Assembly: GCF_002929225.1 (NCBI RefSeq)
Contig: NZ_PISM01000004.1
Location: 744,001-808,000, forward strand
Direction of reading: 5' to 3'
Length of the DNA: 64,000 nt
Origin: Stutzerimonas kunmingensis
Lineage (GTDB): Bacteria > Pseudomonadota > Gammaproteobacteria > Pseudomonadales > Pseudomonadaceae
Shown: one piece after another, positions 33,848-45,616 of the stretch
How the letters are laid out: each line of letters starts with the position of its first letter
How positions within the stretch are numbered: the first letter of the stretch is position 1
Position numbers and translations under genes: made by a program
Notes under the pieces: generated by a model
Seen by the model: only the letters and a program-made list of their open reading frames with translations
Databases searched by the model: none
Told to the model about the DNA's origin: nothing

Positions 33848-34366
33848 TCATAACCGCTTCAGTTCGATCAGCAGCCCGAGGCTGTCGTGATCGATATAGG
33901 TCAGCCGGCCAGGCACCAGGCGCACCCGCTGCGTCAGGCGTTCGCTGCTGAGCAGCTCTCCGTAGTCGCCGAAACGGTTGACCCAGAAGGTCATGTCCGT
34001 CTGCATGTAGCGCCCGGGCCTGATTGTTAGCAGTCCTTGAATAGGGTAGTGCTCGAAGTGGCGCTGCCCCTGGTGCAGCGCGATGGTTGAGGCCTTTTCG
34101 CTGACCGCCTGCTGCCAGGCGCGTTGCAACAGCACCTGGTAGCCCTGGTCTGGCGTAAGCCTGGCGGCGATATGCTCCAGGGCTGGCTGGCGTTCGGCGC
34201 GCCTGTCCAGCACCTGCGCACTATCGGCCCAGTCGTAGGGAGCGTGCTGGCTGGCTTCCAGTGGCGGGGCGTGGCGAAACAGGATCAGCTCGACGCGATA
34301 TAGCGCCTCGGCGTGAGCCTGAGGCGCCAGCAGCGTCAGCAGCAAGACTAGATAGCGAAGTGGCAT
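33848..34366 (-). CDS. csiV: CsiV-like periplasmic protein
   Basis: A 172-residue exported protein with signal peptide MPLRYLVLLLTLLAPQAHAEA and the domain of the CsiV family (YRVELILFRHAPP, then RPGRYMQTDMTFWVNRFG). In Vibrio cholerae CsiV binds peptidoglycan and is needed for the activity of a penicillin-binding-protein cofactor. It directly follows mfd with no gap, an arrangement seen in other pseudomonads, so the two are probably co-transcribed although functionally unrelated. Confidence 0.82.
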   Translation of the reverse strand: MPLRYLVLLLTLLAPQAHAEALYRVELILFRHAPPLEASQHAPYDWADSAQVLDRRAERQPALEHIAARLTPDQGYQVLLQRAWQQAVSEKASTIALHQGQRHFEHYPIQGLLTIRPGRYMQTDMTFWVNRFGDYGELLSSERLTQRVRLVPGRLTYIDHDSLGLLIELKRL

Positions 34367-37300
34367 CTACGATCCTTGCTCATTGGGCGCCAGCCGCTCG
34401 AGCAGCGCTTCCAGCGTATTGAAGCGTTCCTCCGGGCGTTCCATCGGCACCTGGAATTTGAACAGCGTGGCGCCTTCGAACTTGTAGCGATTCGGCTGAC
34501 TCTGGATCAGCTTGATCAGCACCATCGGGTCGACCGAGGTGTCGGCCGAGAACTCGATGCGCCCACCCTGCGGGCCTGCGTCGATCTTGGTAATGCCGAG
34601 CTTTTCCGCCTGCAGCTTGAGCAGTGTCAGGCGCACCAGGTTCTTCGTCGGTTCCGGTAGCAGGCCGAAGCGGTCGATCATCTCCACCTGCAGTTCTTTC
34701 AGCCCGTCTTCGTCGGCCGCATTGGCAATGCGCTTGTAGAGGATCAGGCGGGCATGCACATCCGGCAGGTAGTCTTCCGGGATCAGGGCTGCCAGGCGCA
34801 GGTTGATTTCCGGCCCGCCGCCGAGCGGCTGCTCCAGATTCGGCTGCTCGCCCTTGCGGATCGCCTTGACCGCGCGCTCGAGCATTTCCATATAAAGGGT
34901 GAAGCCAACCGCCTGGATCTGCCCGCTCTGACCCTCGCCGAGAAGCTCGCCGGCGCCGCGGATTTCCAGGTCGTGGGTGGCGAGGACAAAGCCTGCACCG
35001 AGGTCCTGGGCATTGGCGATGGCCTCCAGGCGCTTCTGCGCGTCATCGGTCATTGCCTTGCGGGTCGGGGTCAGCAGATAGGCATAGGCTTGGTGGTGGC
35101 TGCGGCCTACCCGGCCACGCAGCTGGTGCAGCTGCGCCAGGCCGAACTTGTCGGCGCGCTCGATGATGATGGTGTTGGCGCTGGGCACGTCGATGCCGGT
35201 TTCGATAATGGTCGAGGCCACCAGCACGTTGAAACGTTTGTGGTAGAAGTCGCTCATGACCTGTTCGAGGTCACGCTCGCGCATTTGCCCGTGGCCGATC
35301 GCGACGCGTGCCTCCGGCACCAGTGCCTGCAAGTCGGCGGCGCATTTCTCGATGGTCTTCACGTCGTTGTGCAGGTAATAGACCTGGCCGCCGCGCAACA
35401 GCTCGCGCAGCAGCGCCTCCTTGATCACGGTGTTCTGCTGTTCCATGACGAAGGTGCGAACCGACAGCCGGCGCGCCGGCGGCGTGGCGATGATCGAGAG
35501 GTCGCGCATGCCGGCGATGGACATGTTCAGCGTGCGTGGAATCGGCGTGGCGGTCAGCGTGAGGATGTCCACTTCACTGCGCAATGCCTTGAGCTGTTCC
35601 TTCTGGCGCACGCCGAAACGGTGTTCCTCGTCGATGATGACCAAGCCCAGGTTGCTGAACTTGACGTCATCCTGCAGCAGCTTGTGGGTGCCGATGAGAA
35701 TGTCGATCTTGCCCTCGGCCAGCTCGGCGATGGCGCTCTGCACTTCCTTGGCGGATTTGAAGCGGCTCATCACCTCGACCCGCACCGGCCAGTCGGCGAA
35801 GCGGTCGCGGAAGCTGTTGTAGTGCTGCTGAGCGAGCAGGGTGGTCGGCACCAGTACGCCAACCTGCCGGCCGCCATGGACGGCGATGAAGGCGGCTCGC
35901 ATGGCCACCTCGGTCTTGCCAAAGCCGACGTCACCACAGACCAGACGATCCATCGGCTTGGCCGACAGCAGGTCCTCGCGTACCGCGTCGATGGCGGCCT
36001 GCTGATCGGGCGTTTCTTCGAACGGAAAGCCTGCGGCGAACGTTTCGTAGTCGACCTGCGGGTCCTTGAAGGCATAACCCTCGCGTGCGGCGCGGCGGGC
36101 GTAAATATCCAGCAGCTCGGCCGCGACATCGCGGACCTGCTCGGCCGCCTTACGCTTGGCTTTCTGCCAGGTTTCCGAGCCGAGCCGGTGCAGTGGCGCG
36201 AGCGCGTCGTCGCTGCCTGTATAGCGGGCGATCAGGTGCAGGCTGGCGACCGGTACGTAGAGCTTGGCATCCTCGGCGTACTGCAGCAGCAGGAATTCCT
36301 GCGCCTGGCCTTCGATCTCCAGAGTGACCAGGCCCTGGTAGCGACCGACACCGTGATCGATGTGCACCACCGGCGAGCCTTCGCGCAGCTCGGTGAGGTT
36401 CTTGATGACGTTCTCGCCACCGTCGCGACTCTTCTCGCGTCGCCGGCGCTGCATGACGCGCTGACCGAACAGCGGGCTTTCCGCGACCAGTGCGACGTCG
36501 TCCAGTTGCAGGCCTTCGTCGAGCGGAGCGATGGTGATCGCCAGGCGCTCCTGGCTGGCGAGGAATTCCTCCCAGCCTTCGACTTCTTGCGGGCGCAGCT
36601 TCAGACGGGCGAGCAGCTCCAGCAAGACTTCGCGGCGGCCGGCTGATTCGGCAGTAAACAGCACACGCCCGGCATATTCGTCGAGGAAGCGTCGCAGCTT
36701 GCCCAGCGGTTCGCTCGCCTTGGCCTCGATTGCCAGTTCCGGCAGGGCCTGCGCGGTGAAGCGTTCGCGGCCGATGCCAGGCTCGACATCCTGTTGGCTG
36801 GCGACCACACGCGGCCAGAGCTTGAGCCGAGCGAAGCAGTCCTCCACCGGCATGAACAGTTCGGCCGGCGGCAGCAGCGGTCGCTCGGGGTCGACGCGGC
36901 GTTCTTCGTAGCGATTGCGAACGTCGCTCCAGAACTGCTCGGCGGCCTGCTCGATGCCGGGCAGGGAGAACACCTGGCTGTCTTCAGGCAGGTAGTCGAA
37001 AAGCGTCGCGGTTTCTTCGTAGAACAGCGGTAGGTAATACTCGATGCCCGCTGGGGTGATGCCGGTAGAGAGGTCCTGGTAGATCGGGCAGCGGCGGAAG
37101 TCGACGTCGAAACGCTCGCGAAAACGCGCGCGGAAGCCGGTGACTGCCTCCTTCTTCAGGGGGAACTCGCGTGCTGGCAACAGGCGGATCGACTCGACCT
37201 TGTCGATCGAGCGCTGGTTCTCCGGATCGAAGGTGCGCAGTGTCTCGATCTCGTCATCGAACAGGTCGATGCGGTAGGGCAGGGGGCTGCCCATGGGGAA

Positions 37301-37813
37301 CAGGTCGATCAACGCGCCGCGCACGGCGAACTCGCCGTGCTCGTACACGGTGTCCACGCAGCGATAGCCGGCTGCTTCCAGGCGCAGGCGCATCTGCTCC
37401 ACATCCAGCTTCTGCCCGACGTCCAGCACCAGGCTCGAACCCAGCAGGAAGCGCTTTGGCGCTAGCCTGTGTAGGGCGGTGGTGATCGGCACTACCAGCA
37501 CGCCGTGGCTCAGCTCCGGTAGTTGGTAGAGGGCGGCAATGCGCTGGGAGACGATGTCCTGGTGCGGCGAAAAGATGTCGTAGGGCAGCGTTTCCCAGTC
37601 AGGAAAATGCAATACCGCCAGCTGTGGCGCGAAGAAGGCGAGTTCTTCCTGCAGGCGCTCGGCGCTCTGGCTGTCGGCAGTGAGCAGGAGCGTGAAGCGT
37701 TTGGCGTTGCTGGCTGCTTCGGCAATCGCCAGGCTTAGCGCAGCTCCTGGAAGATTGCCCCAATGTTGCTTGCCGCTGGCGGCAGGCAGGGGGGGAAGGC
37801 GCAAGACGGACAC
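34367..37813 (-). CDS. mfd: Transcription-repair coupling factor Mfd
   Basis: A 1148-residue ATP-dependent translocase that removes stalled RNA polymerase from damaged DNA and recruits UvrA. It has the UvrB-like N-terminal domains, the RNA polymerase interaction domain (around residue 480-550, GSPVVHIDHGVGRYQGL), the helicase core with CGDVGFGKTEVAMRAA and IIDEEHRFG, the RecG-like translocation motif (HHQAYAYLLTP region) and the C-terminal regulatory domain. Its length is normal for the family. GTG start. It is divergent from gap. Confidence 0.96.
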   Translation of the reverse strand: MSVLRLPPLPAASGKQHWGNLPGAALSLAIAEAASNAKRFTLLLTADSQSAERLQEELAFFAPQLAVLHFPDWETLPYDIFSPHQDIVSQRIAALYQLPELSHGVLVVPITTALHRLAPKRFLLGSSLVLDVGQKLDVEQMRLRLEAAGYRCVDTVYEHGEFAVRGALIDLFPMGSPLPYRIDLFDDEIETLRTFDPENQRSIDKVESIRLLPAREFPLKKEAVTGFRARFRERFDVDFRRCPIYQDLSTGITPAGIEYYLPLFYEETATLFDYLPEDSQVFSLPGIEQAAEQFWSDVRNRYEERRVDPERPLLPPAELFMPVEDCFARLKLWPRVVASQQDVEPGIGRERFTAQALPELAIEAKASEPLGKLRRFLDEYAGRVLFTAESAGRREVLLELLARLKLRPQEVEGWEEFLASQERLAITIAPLDEGLQLDDVALVAESPLFGQRVMQRRRREKSRDGGENVIKNLTELREGSPVVHIDHGVGRYQGLVTLEIEGQAQEFLLLQYAEDAKLYVPVASLHLIARYTGSDDALAPLHRLGSETWQKAKRKAAEQVRDVAAELLDIYARRAAREGYAFKDPQVDYETFAAGFPFEETPDQQAAIDAVREDLLSAKPMDRLVCGDVGFGKTEVAMRAAFIAVHGGRQVGVLVPTTLLAQQHYNSFRDRFADWPVRVEVMSRFKSAKEVQSAIAELAEGKIDILIGTHKLLQDDVKFSNLGLVIIDEEHRFGVRQKEQLKALRSEVDILTLTATPIPRTLNMSIAGMRDLSIIATPPARRLSVRTFVMEQQNTVIKEALLRELLRGGQVYYLHNDVKTIEKCAADLQALVPEARVAIGHGQMRERDLEQVMSDFYHKRFNVLVASTIIETGIDVPSANTIIIERADKFGLAQLHQLRGRVGRSHHQAYAYLLTPTRKAMTDDAQKRLEAIANAQDLGAGFVLATHDLEIRGAGELLGEGQSGQIQAVGFTLYMEMLERAVKAIRKGEQPNLEQPLGGGPEINLRLAALIPEDYLPDVHARLILYKRIANAADEDGLKELQVEMIDRFGLLPEPTKNLVRLTLLKLQAEKLGITKIDAGPQGGRIEFSADTSVDPMVLIKLIQSQPNRYKFEGATLFKFQVPMERPEERFNTLEALLERLAPNEQGS

Positions 37814-37899
37814 GAGTGGGCGTGGCTCCGATCAAAAAATAGGCCGCCGGGATTGTAACTATCGAGGCGCTTGGCTGTCAGTGTTTCGTCCGCTGCAGA

Positions 37900-37928
37900 T
37901 TGCCGGCGCTAGGGTGCGCCGTCATAAT
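37900..37928 (+). promoter_or_regulatory. Sigma-70 promoter of gap
   Basis: TTGCCG (37900-37905) and CATAAT (37923-37928) separated by 17 bp, ending 43 bp before the GTG start. A -35 of four and a -10 of five matches to consensus. Confidence 0.6.
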
Positions 37929-37971
37929 GTAGCCCCTTTTCTCAGCCCCTACATGTTGGAAGGAACTGCCC

Positions 37972-39423
37972 GTGACTCAGAAGCCCGACCAGTGTCTTGG
38001 TGAATGGATTGACCGCGAAGCGCTCGCCGAAGCGATGATTCCGCTGATTGGTCAGCTGTATCGCAACAACAACGTGGTGACTTCGATCTACGGCCGTGGC
38101 CTGATCAATCGTTCGGTGATCGCCATCCTCAAGGCACACCGTTTCGCCCGTCACCGCATCGCCGACGAAACCGAGCTGTCGGTGCACGACACCTTCCAGA
38201 TCCTCAAGACGATGAGCGAAATGAACCTGGGCGCCGCTTCGGTGGACCTGGGCAAGCTGGTCGCCAAGTACAAGGAAGTGGGCAACGGTCGCAATCTTGA
38301 GCAGTTCGTCCGTGAAGAGCTGGCTGAGGTGGCCGATAAGCGTCACGCCGCAGCTGGTCACAAAGGCACTGACGTGGTTCTTTACGGTTTCGGCCGTATC
38401 GGTCGTCTGCTGGCGCGTATCCTGATTGAGAAAACCGGTGGTGGCGACGGCCTGCGCCTGCGCGCCATCGTCGTGCGCAAGGGCGCGGACAACGATCTGG
38501 TCAAGCGTGCCAGCCTGCTGCGTCGCGACTCGGTGCATGGTCCTTTCGATGGCACAATCACCATCGACGAAGAGAACAGCACCATCACCGCCAACGGCAA
38601 CCTGATTCAGGTGATCTACTCCAACGATCCGTCTTCTGTGGATTACACCCAGTACGGCATCGAAAACGCACTGCTTGTCGACAACACTGGCAAGTGGCGT
38701 GACGCCGAAGGCCTGGGTCAGCACCTCAAGTGCCCGGGTGTTGCTCGCGTCGTATTGACCGCGCCGGGCAAGGGTGAGCTGAAGAACATCGTGCATGGCA
38801 TCAACCATGGCGACATCACCGCCGATGACAAGATCATCTCCGCTGCATCCTGCACCACCAACGCCATCGTGCCGGTGCTCAAGGCGGTGAACGATCAGTA
38901 CGGCATCGTCAACGGTCACGTGGAAACGGTGCATTCGTACACCAACGACCAGAACCTGATCGACAACTTCCACAAGGGCAGTCGTCGTGGTCGCAGCGCT
39001 GCGCTGAACATGGTGATCACCGAAACGGGTGCCGCCACCGCTGCAGCCAAGGCGCTGCCGGTGCTCAAAGGCAAGCTGACCGGCAACGCGATCCGCGTCC
39101 CGACGCCGAACGTGTCCATGGCAATTCTCAACCTGAACCTGGAGAAGGCCACCAGTCGCGAAGAGATCAACGAGTACCTGCGCCAGATGGCCATGCACTC
39201 GGATCTGCAGAAACAGATCGACTTCGTCAACTCGCAGGAAGTTGTATCCACTGATTTCGTCGGATCGCGCCATGCCGGCGTGGTGGATGCCGAAGCGACC
39301 ATTTGCAACGACAACCGTGTCGTGCTTTACGTCTGGTACGACAACGAGTTCGGCTACAGCTGTCAGGTCGTGCGGGTGATGGAAGACATGGCGGGGGTTA
39401 ACCCGCCAGCCTTCCCGCGCTAA
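37972..39423 (+). CDS. gap: Glyceraldehyde-3-phosphate dehydrogenase, long form
   Basis: NAD-type phosphorylating dehydrogenase of 483 residues, about 125 longer than ordinary Gap because of an N-terminal helical domain (residues 1-125). The coenzyme fold starts at VVLYGFGRIGRLLARIL; the catalytic cysteine is in ISAASCTTNAIVP and the histidine in VETVHSYTNDQN. This long form is common in Pseudomonas and some marine bacteria. The role of the extra domain is unknown. It starts with GTG behind a good promoter and ends at a strong terminator, so it is monocistronic. Together with gapN it gives the cell two routes at this step, NAD-linked and NADP-linked. Confidence 0.93.
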   Translation: MTQKPDQCLGEWIDREALAEAMIPLIGQLYRNNNVVTSIYGRGLINRSVIAILKAHRFARHRIADETELSVHDTFQILKTMSEMNLGAASVDLGKLVAKYKEVGNGRNLEQFVREELAEVADKRHAAAGHKGTDVVLYGFGRIGRLLARILIEKTGGGDGLRLRAIVVRKGADNDLVKRASLLRRDSVHGPFDGTITIDEENSTITANGNLIQVIYSNDPSSVDYTQYGIENALLVDNTGKWRDAEGLGQHLKCPGVARVVLTAPGKGELKNIVHGINHGDITADDKIISAASCTTNAIVPVLKAVNDQYGIVNGHVETVHSYTNDQNLIDNFHKGSRRGRSAALNMVITETGAATAAAKALPVLKGKLTGNAIRVPTPNVSMAILNLNLEKATSREEINEYLRQMAMHSDLQKQIDFVNSQEVVSTDFVGSRHAGVVDAEATICNDNRVVLYVWYDNEFGYSCQVVRVMEDMAGVNPPAFPR

Positions 39424-39442
39424 ACGCTGCGGACGGTGAAAT

Positions 39443-39470
39443 CGAAACGGGAGCCTCGGCTCCCGTTTCG
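39443..39470 (+). terminator. Rho-independent terminator after gap
   Basis: Perfect 12-base arms CGAAACGGGAGC and GCTCCCGTTTCG with a CTCG loop, 20 bp after the gap stop, followed by CGTTTCT. The rest of the 334-bp gap to nqrA holds the nqr promoter and a long leader. Confidence 0.85.
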
Positions 39471-39591
39471 CGTTTCTGGGCGGTAGTAGTAGCGCGAGCT
39501 GCCGGGGTTGAGCGGCCGAGCGGTCGGCTCGATTTCGTGCGCCGCTAATTTTGCTTCTCTTGTTTCGAGTCAAAAATCCGCAATGCTTGGG

Positions 39592-39621
39592 TGGTCAGTC
39601 AAGGTCCGCGACCTCTATAAT
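39592..39621 (+). promoter_or_regulatory. Promoter of the nqr operon
   Basis: A perfect -10 TATAAT at 39616-39621 with a -35 TGGTCA at 39592-39597 (18-bp spacing). The predicted start near 39628 leaves a leader of about 130 bases before nqrA, with a hairpin (GGCGCAA 39684-39690, TTGCGCC 39698-39704). Confidence 0.55.
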
Positions 39622-39736
39622 CGGGCGGATTTTTTACCTGGGTCCGCGACATGGTGTCGCGTCAATAACGTATTGGCGCGCGCGGCGCAATCCTACTTTG
39701 CGCCATGCCGCTGGGTCTGCAAAAAAAGCTTTCTAA

Positions 39737-41095
<1,359 letters not shown>

Positions 41096-41098
41096 GGC

Positions 41099-42310
41099 AT
41101 GGGCATTCGCGCATTCCTCGACAAGATCGAGCATCATTTCGAAAAAGGCGGCAAGTACGAGAAGTGGTACGCGCTTTACGAAGCGGCCGACACCTTCCTC
41201 TATCGTCCCGGCAGCGTCACCAAGACCACGGCCCACGTGCGCGACGGCATCGACCTCAAGCGCATGATGATCACCGTCTGGATGTGTACCTTCCCGGCGA
41301 TGTTCTTCGGCATGTGGAACACCGGCTACCAGGCCAACCTGATCTTCGCGCAGAGCCCTGATCTGCTCGCAGCTCAAGAAGGCTGGCGCTTCGGTCTGAT
41401 CGGCGCACTGGCGGGCTTCGATCCGAACAGTCTCTGGGATAACTTCATCCAGGGCGCAGCCTACTTCCTTCCGATCTACGCGGTGACCTTCATCGTCGGT
41501 GGGTTCTGGGAAGTGCTGTTCGCTTCGATCCGCAAGCATGAGGTCAACGAAGGCTTCTTCGTTACGTCCGTGCTGTTTGCCCTGATCCTGCCGCCGAGCA
41601 TTCCGCTATGGCAGGTCGCGCTGGGTATCAGCTTCGGCGTAGTAATCGGCAAGGAAATCTTCGGTGGTACCGGCAAGAACTTCCTGAATCCGGCGCTTAC
41701 TGCGCGGGCGTTCCTGTTCTTCGCCTACCCGGCACAGATGTCCGGTGACGGCGTCTGGACTGCGGTCGATGGCTATGCCGGCGCCACTGCGCTGAGCCTC
41801 GGCTTTGCCGGCGGTATCGAAAATGTGATCGACAACGGCATCACCTGGATGGACGCCTTCGTTGGCACCATTCATGGCTCGATCGGTGAAACCAGCACGC
41901 TGGCAATCTTCATCGGCGGCGTGATCCTGATCGGTAGCAAGATCGCCTCCTGGCGCATCGTTTCCGGTGTGATGCTCGGCATGATCGGTCTGAGCTTCCT
42001 GTTCAACCTGATCGGTTCGGACACCAATCCGCTGTTCGCCATGCCCTGGTACTGGCACATGGTCGTCGGTGGCTTCGCCTTCGGCATGATCTTCATGGCG
42101 ACCGACCCGGTTTCGGCCTCCATGACCAATACCGGTAAGTGGGTGTTCGGCATCCTGATTGGTGTGATGGTCGTGCTGATCCGCGTGGTCAACCCCGCCT
42201 TCCCGGAAGGCATGATGCTGGCGATCCTGTTCGCCAACCTGTGTGCGCCGCTGATTGACCATTTCGTCATTCAGGCCAATATCAAGCGGAGGCTGGCACG
42301 TAATGTCTAG
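41099..42310 (+). CDS. nqrB: Na+-NQR subunit B
   Basis: Multi-span membrane subunit, 403 residues, carrying a covalently bound FMN. The FMN-attachment threonine is in [12 protein letters not shown], the same motif as in Vibrio NqrB. It holds part of the sodium channel. It lies three bases after nqrA and overlaps nqrC by eight, so translation is coupled along the operon. Confidence 0.95.
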   Translation: MGIRAFLDKIEHHFEKGGKYEKWYALYEAADTFLYRPGSVTKTTAHVRDGIDLKRMMITVWMCTFPAMFFGMWNTGYQANLIFAQSPDLLAAQEGWRFGLIGALAGFDPNSLWDNFIQGAAYFLPIYAVTFIVGGFWEVLFASIRKHEVNEGFFVTSVLFALILPPSIPLWQVALGISFGVVIGKEIFGGTGKNFLNPALTARAFLFFAYPAQMSGDGVWTAVDGYAGATALSLGFAGGIENVIDNGITWMDAFVGTIHGSIGETSTLAIFIGGVILIGSKIASWRIVSGVMLGMIGLSFLFNLIGSDTNPLFAMPWYWHMVVGGFAFGMIFMATDPVSASMTNTGKWVFGILIGVMVVLIRVVNPAFPEGMMLAILFANLCAPLIDHFVIQANIKRRLARNV

Positions 42311-43097
42311 TCAGAAAGAATCCACCGTTCGCACGCTGACGGTAGCCCTGTTGGTCTGCCTGGTGTGCTCCATCTTCGTGGCTGGCGCCGCCGTGGCGCT
42401 TCGCCCGACTCAGCAGGAAAACCGCCTGCTGGACAAGCAGCGCAGCATTCTGGCGATCGCCGGGCTGGGCGAGGCGGGAATGTCCGGTAATCAGGTCAAG
42501 CAGTTGTTCAACGAACGCATCGTTGCCCGCCTGGTCGATCTGGAAACCGGCAAGTTCAGCGACGAATTCGAAGCCAAGACCTTCGATCCGCTCGCCGCGG
42601 CCAAGGATCCTGCACTGTCCGAGGCCCTGCCGAGCGAAGAGGATATTGCCTCGATCAAGCGTCGCGAGCGTTACAGCACCGTTTATATCGTCGAAGGGCA
42701 GGGCGAGGGCGAGATCGATACGCTGATCCTGCCTGTGCGTGGCTACGGTCTCTGGTCGACGCTATACGGCTTCATGGCGGTCGAGGGTGACCTGAATACG
42801 GTAGCCGGCTTCGGCTTCTATCAGCACGGCGAGACCCCGGGTCTCGGCGGCGAGGTAGACAATCCGAAGTGGCGCGGCATGTGGCCTGGCAAGGAACTGT
42901 ATGACGACAACGGCAACCTGGCGGTGCAGATCGTCAAGGGCGGTGTCGACCCTCAGAGCCCGAAAGCCGACCACCAGGTCGATGCCCTGGCCGGTGCGAC
43001 CCTGACCAGCAACGGTGTCAACTCGCTGTTGCACTTCTGGTTGGGCGAGAACGGCTTCGGTCCATTTATCGCTAATCTGCGCGCTGGGGAGGCTTGA
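42303..43097 (+). CDS. nqrC: Na+-NQR subunit C
   Basis: A 264-residue subunit with one N-terminal membrane span and a periplasmic FMN-binding domain. The covalent FMN threonine lies in [13 protein letters not shown], the flavinylation signature SGAT-like motif recognised by ApbE. ATG 42303 overlaps the nqrB stop. The attachment enzyme, ApbE, is encoded five genes downstream in the same operon. Confidence 0.95.
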   Translation: MSSQKESTVRTLTVALLVCLVCSIFVAGAAVALRPTQQENRLLDKQRSILAIAGLGEAGMSGNQVKQLFNERIVARLVDLETGKFSDEFEAKTFDPLAAAKDPALSEALPSEEDIASIKRRERYSTVYIVEGQGEGEIDTLILPVRGYGLWSTLYGFMAVEGDLNTVAGFGFYQHGETPGLGGEVDNPKWRGMWPGKELYDDNGNLAVQIVKGGVDPQSPKADHQVDALAGATLTSNGVNSLLHFWLGENGFGPFIANLRAGEA

Positions 43098-43099
43098 TC

Positions 43100-43767
43100 A
43101 TGTCGCAACCCACTGTCAAAGAAGTTCTGCTCAATCCGATCTTCAATAACAACCCCATCGGCCTGCAGATTCTCGGAATCTGCTCGGCGCTGGCGGTCAC
43201 CTCCAACCTGAACACGGCGCTGGTGATGTCTGTCGCGCTGACGTTGGTGGTGGCGTTCTCCAATCTGTTCATTTCGATGATCCGCAGCCAGATCCCCAAC
43301 TCGATCCGCATGATCGTGCAAATGGTGATCATCGCCTCGCTGGTGATCCTGGTGGATCAGGTGCTCAAGGCCTACGCGTTCTCGCTGTCCAAGCAGCTCT
43401 CGGTGTTCGTCGGTCTGATCATCACCAACTGCATCGTGATGGGGCGTGCGGAAGCCTTTGCCATGCAGAACCCGCCAATGCTGTCGTTCTTCGACGGTAT
43501 CGGTAACGGTCTGGGCTATAGCGCCATGCTGATTGCACTCGGCTTCATTCGCGAGCTGACTGGCGCTGGCAAACTGATGGGTTACACCATTCTGCCGGTG
43601 GTCAACGACGGCGGTTGGTATCAGCCCAACGGTATGATGCTGCTGCCGCCTTCGGCATTCTTTCTGATCGGCCTGTTCATCTGGGGCATTCGTGCCTGGA
43701 AGAAGGAGCAGGTTGAGAAGCCTGCCTTCAAGATGGCGCCGCAAGTCTCGAACAAGGAGGCTTACTA

Positions 43768-43768
<1 letters not shown>
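43100..43768 (+). CDS. nqrD: Na+-NQR subunit D
   Basis: A 222-residue membrane subunit with six spans, homologous to NqrE and RnfA/E. NqrD and NqrE together bind an iron site between two inverted half-membrane helices; cysteines are visible in [16 protein letters not shown] and [18 protein letters not shown] 43100 lies just after the nqrC stop. Confidence 0.95.
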
Positions 43769-44376
<608 letters not shown>

Positions 44377-44391
44377 GGACGGGACGAACTG

Positions 44392-45615
44392 ATGAGTTAC
44401 GAAATTTTCCTCGCCATCGGTATGTTCACCGCCATCGTGCTTGCGCTGGTGGTGATCATCCTGGCTGCACGCGCCAAGCTGGTATCCAGCGGTGACGTGT
44501 CCATCGAAATCAATGGCGAACGGACCATTACCGTGCCCGCCGGCGGCAAGCTGCTGCAGACCCTGGCTGCCAACAATATCTTTCTCTCGTCCGCCTGTGG
44601 CGGCGGTGGTACCTGCGCGCAGTGCAAGTGCATCGTCGAGAGCGGTGGTGGCGAGATGCTGCCCACCGAGGAGTCGCACTTCACCCGTCGCGAGGCAGGC
44701 GAGGGCTGGCGCCTGTCCTGCCAGACTCCGGTCAAGGCGGACATGAAGATCGAAGTGCCGGAAGAAGTCTTCGGCGTGAAGAAGTGGGAATGCACCGTCG
44801 AGTCCAACCCCAACGTCGCGACCTTCATCAAGGAACTGACACTCAAGCTGCCGGAAGGCGAGAACGTCGACTTCCGCGCTGGTGGTTATGTGCAGCTCGA
44901 GTGCCCGCCGCATGAAGTGCGTTACCGGGACTTCGACATTCAGGAAGAGTATCGCGGCGACTGGGACAAGTTCGACCAGTGGAAGTACGTGTCGAAGTGT
45001 GACGAGACCGTCATTCGCGCCTACTCCATGGCCAACTATCCGGAAGAGCGTGGCCTGGTGAAGTTCAACATCCGTATCGCCTCACCGCCGCCAGGCCGTG
45101 ACGATATTCCGCCGGGCAAGATGTCATCCTATGTCTTCAGCCTGAAGCCGGGCGACAAGATCACCGTTTACGGACCGTTCGGCGAGTTCTTCGCCAAGGA
45201 CACCGACGCCGAGATGGTCTTCATCGGTGGTGGTGCGGGGATGGCACCGATGCGCTCGCACATCTTCGACCAGCTCAAGCGCCTGAAGTCCAAGCGCAAG
45301 ATGAGCTTCTGGTATGGCGCGCGCTCCATGCGCGAGGCCTTCTACGTGGAAGAGTACGACCAGTTGCAGGCGGAGAATCCGAACTTCCAATGGCATCTGG
45401 CCCTGTCCGATCCGCTGCCGGAAGATAACTGGGATGGCCCGACCGGCTTTATCCACAACGTGCTGTACGAGAACTATCTGAAGGATCATCCGGCTCCGGA
45501 AGATTGCGAGTTCTACATGTGCGGCCCGCCCATGATGAACGCATCGGTGATTAAGATGCTCACCGACCTCGGCGTCGAGCCGGAGAATATTCTGCTCGAC
45601 GACTTCGGCGGCTAG
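44392..45615 (+). CDS. nqrF: Na+-NQR subunit F, NADH-oxidising flavoprotein
   Basis: Electron entry subunit, 407 residues: an N-terminal membrane anchor (about 5-25), a 2Fe-2S ferredoxin domain with [14 protein letters not shown] and a later cysteine in RLSCQTP, then an FAD/NADH reductase domain with [11 protein letters not shown] for flavin binding and [14 protein letters not shown] for NADH binding. It passes electrons through the complex to quinone while sodium is pumped. Confidence 0.96.
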   Translation: MSYEIFLAIGMFTAIVLALVVIILAARAKLVSSGDVSIEINGERTITVPAGGKLLQTLAANNIFLSSACGGGGTCAQCKCIVESGGGEMLPTEESHFTRREAGEGWRLSCQTPVKADMKIEVPEEVFGVKKWECTVESNPNVATFIKELTLKLPEGENVDFRAGGYVQLECPPHEVRYRDFDIQEEYRGDWDKFDQWKYVSKCDETVIRAYSMANYPEERGLVKFNIRIASPPPGRDDIPPGKMSSYVFSLKPGDKITVYGPFGEFFAKDTDAEMVFIGGGAGMAPMRSHIFDQLKRLKSKRKMSFWYGARSMREAFYVEEYDQLQAENPNFQWHLALSDPLPEDNWDGPTGFIHNVLYENYLKDHPAPEDCEFYMCGPPMMNASVIKMLTDLGVEPENILLDDFGG

Positions 45616-45616
45616 C

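Noticed and set aside
34754..36646. Long open frame antisense to mfd
   Set aside because: mfd has intact helicase motifs on the minus strand and the antisense product has no recognisable domain.
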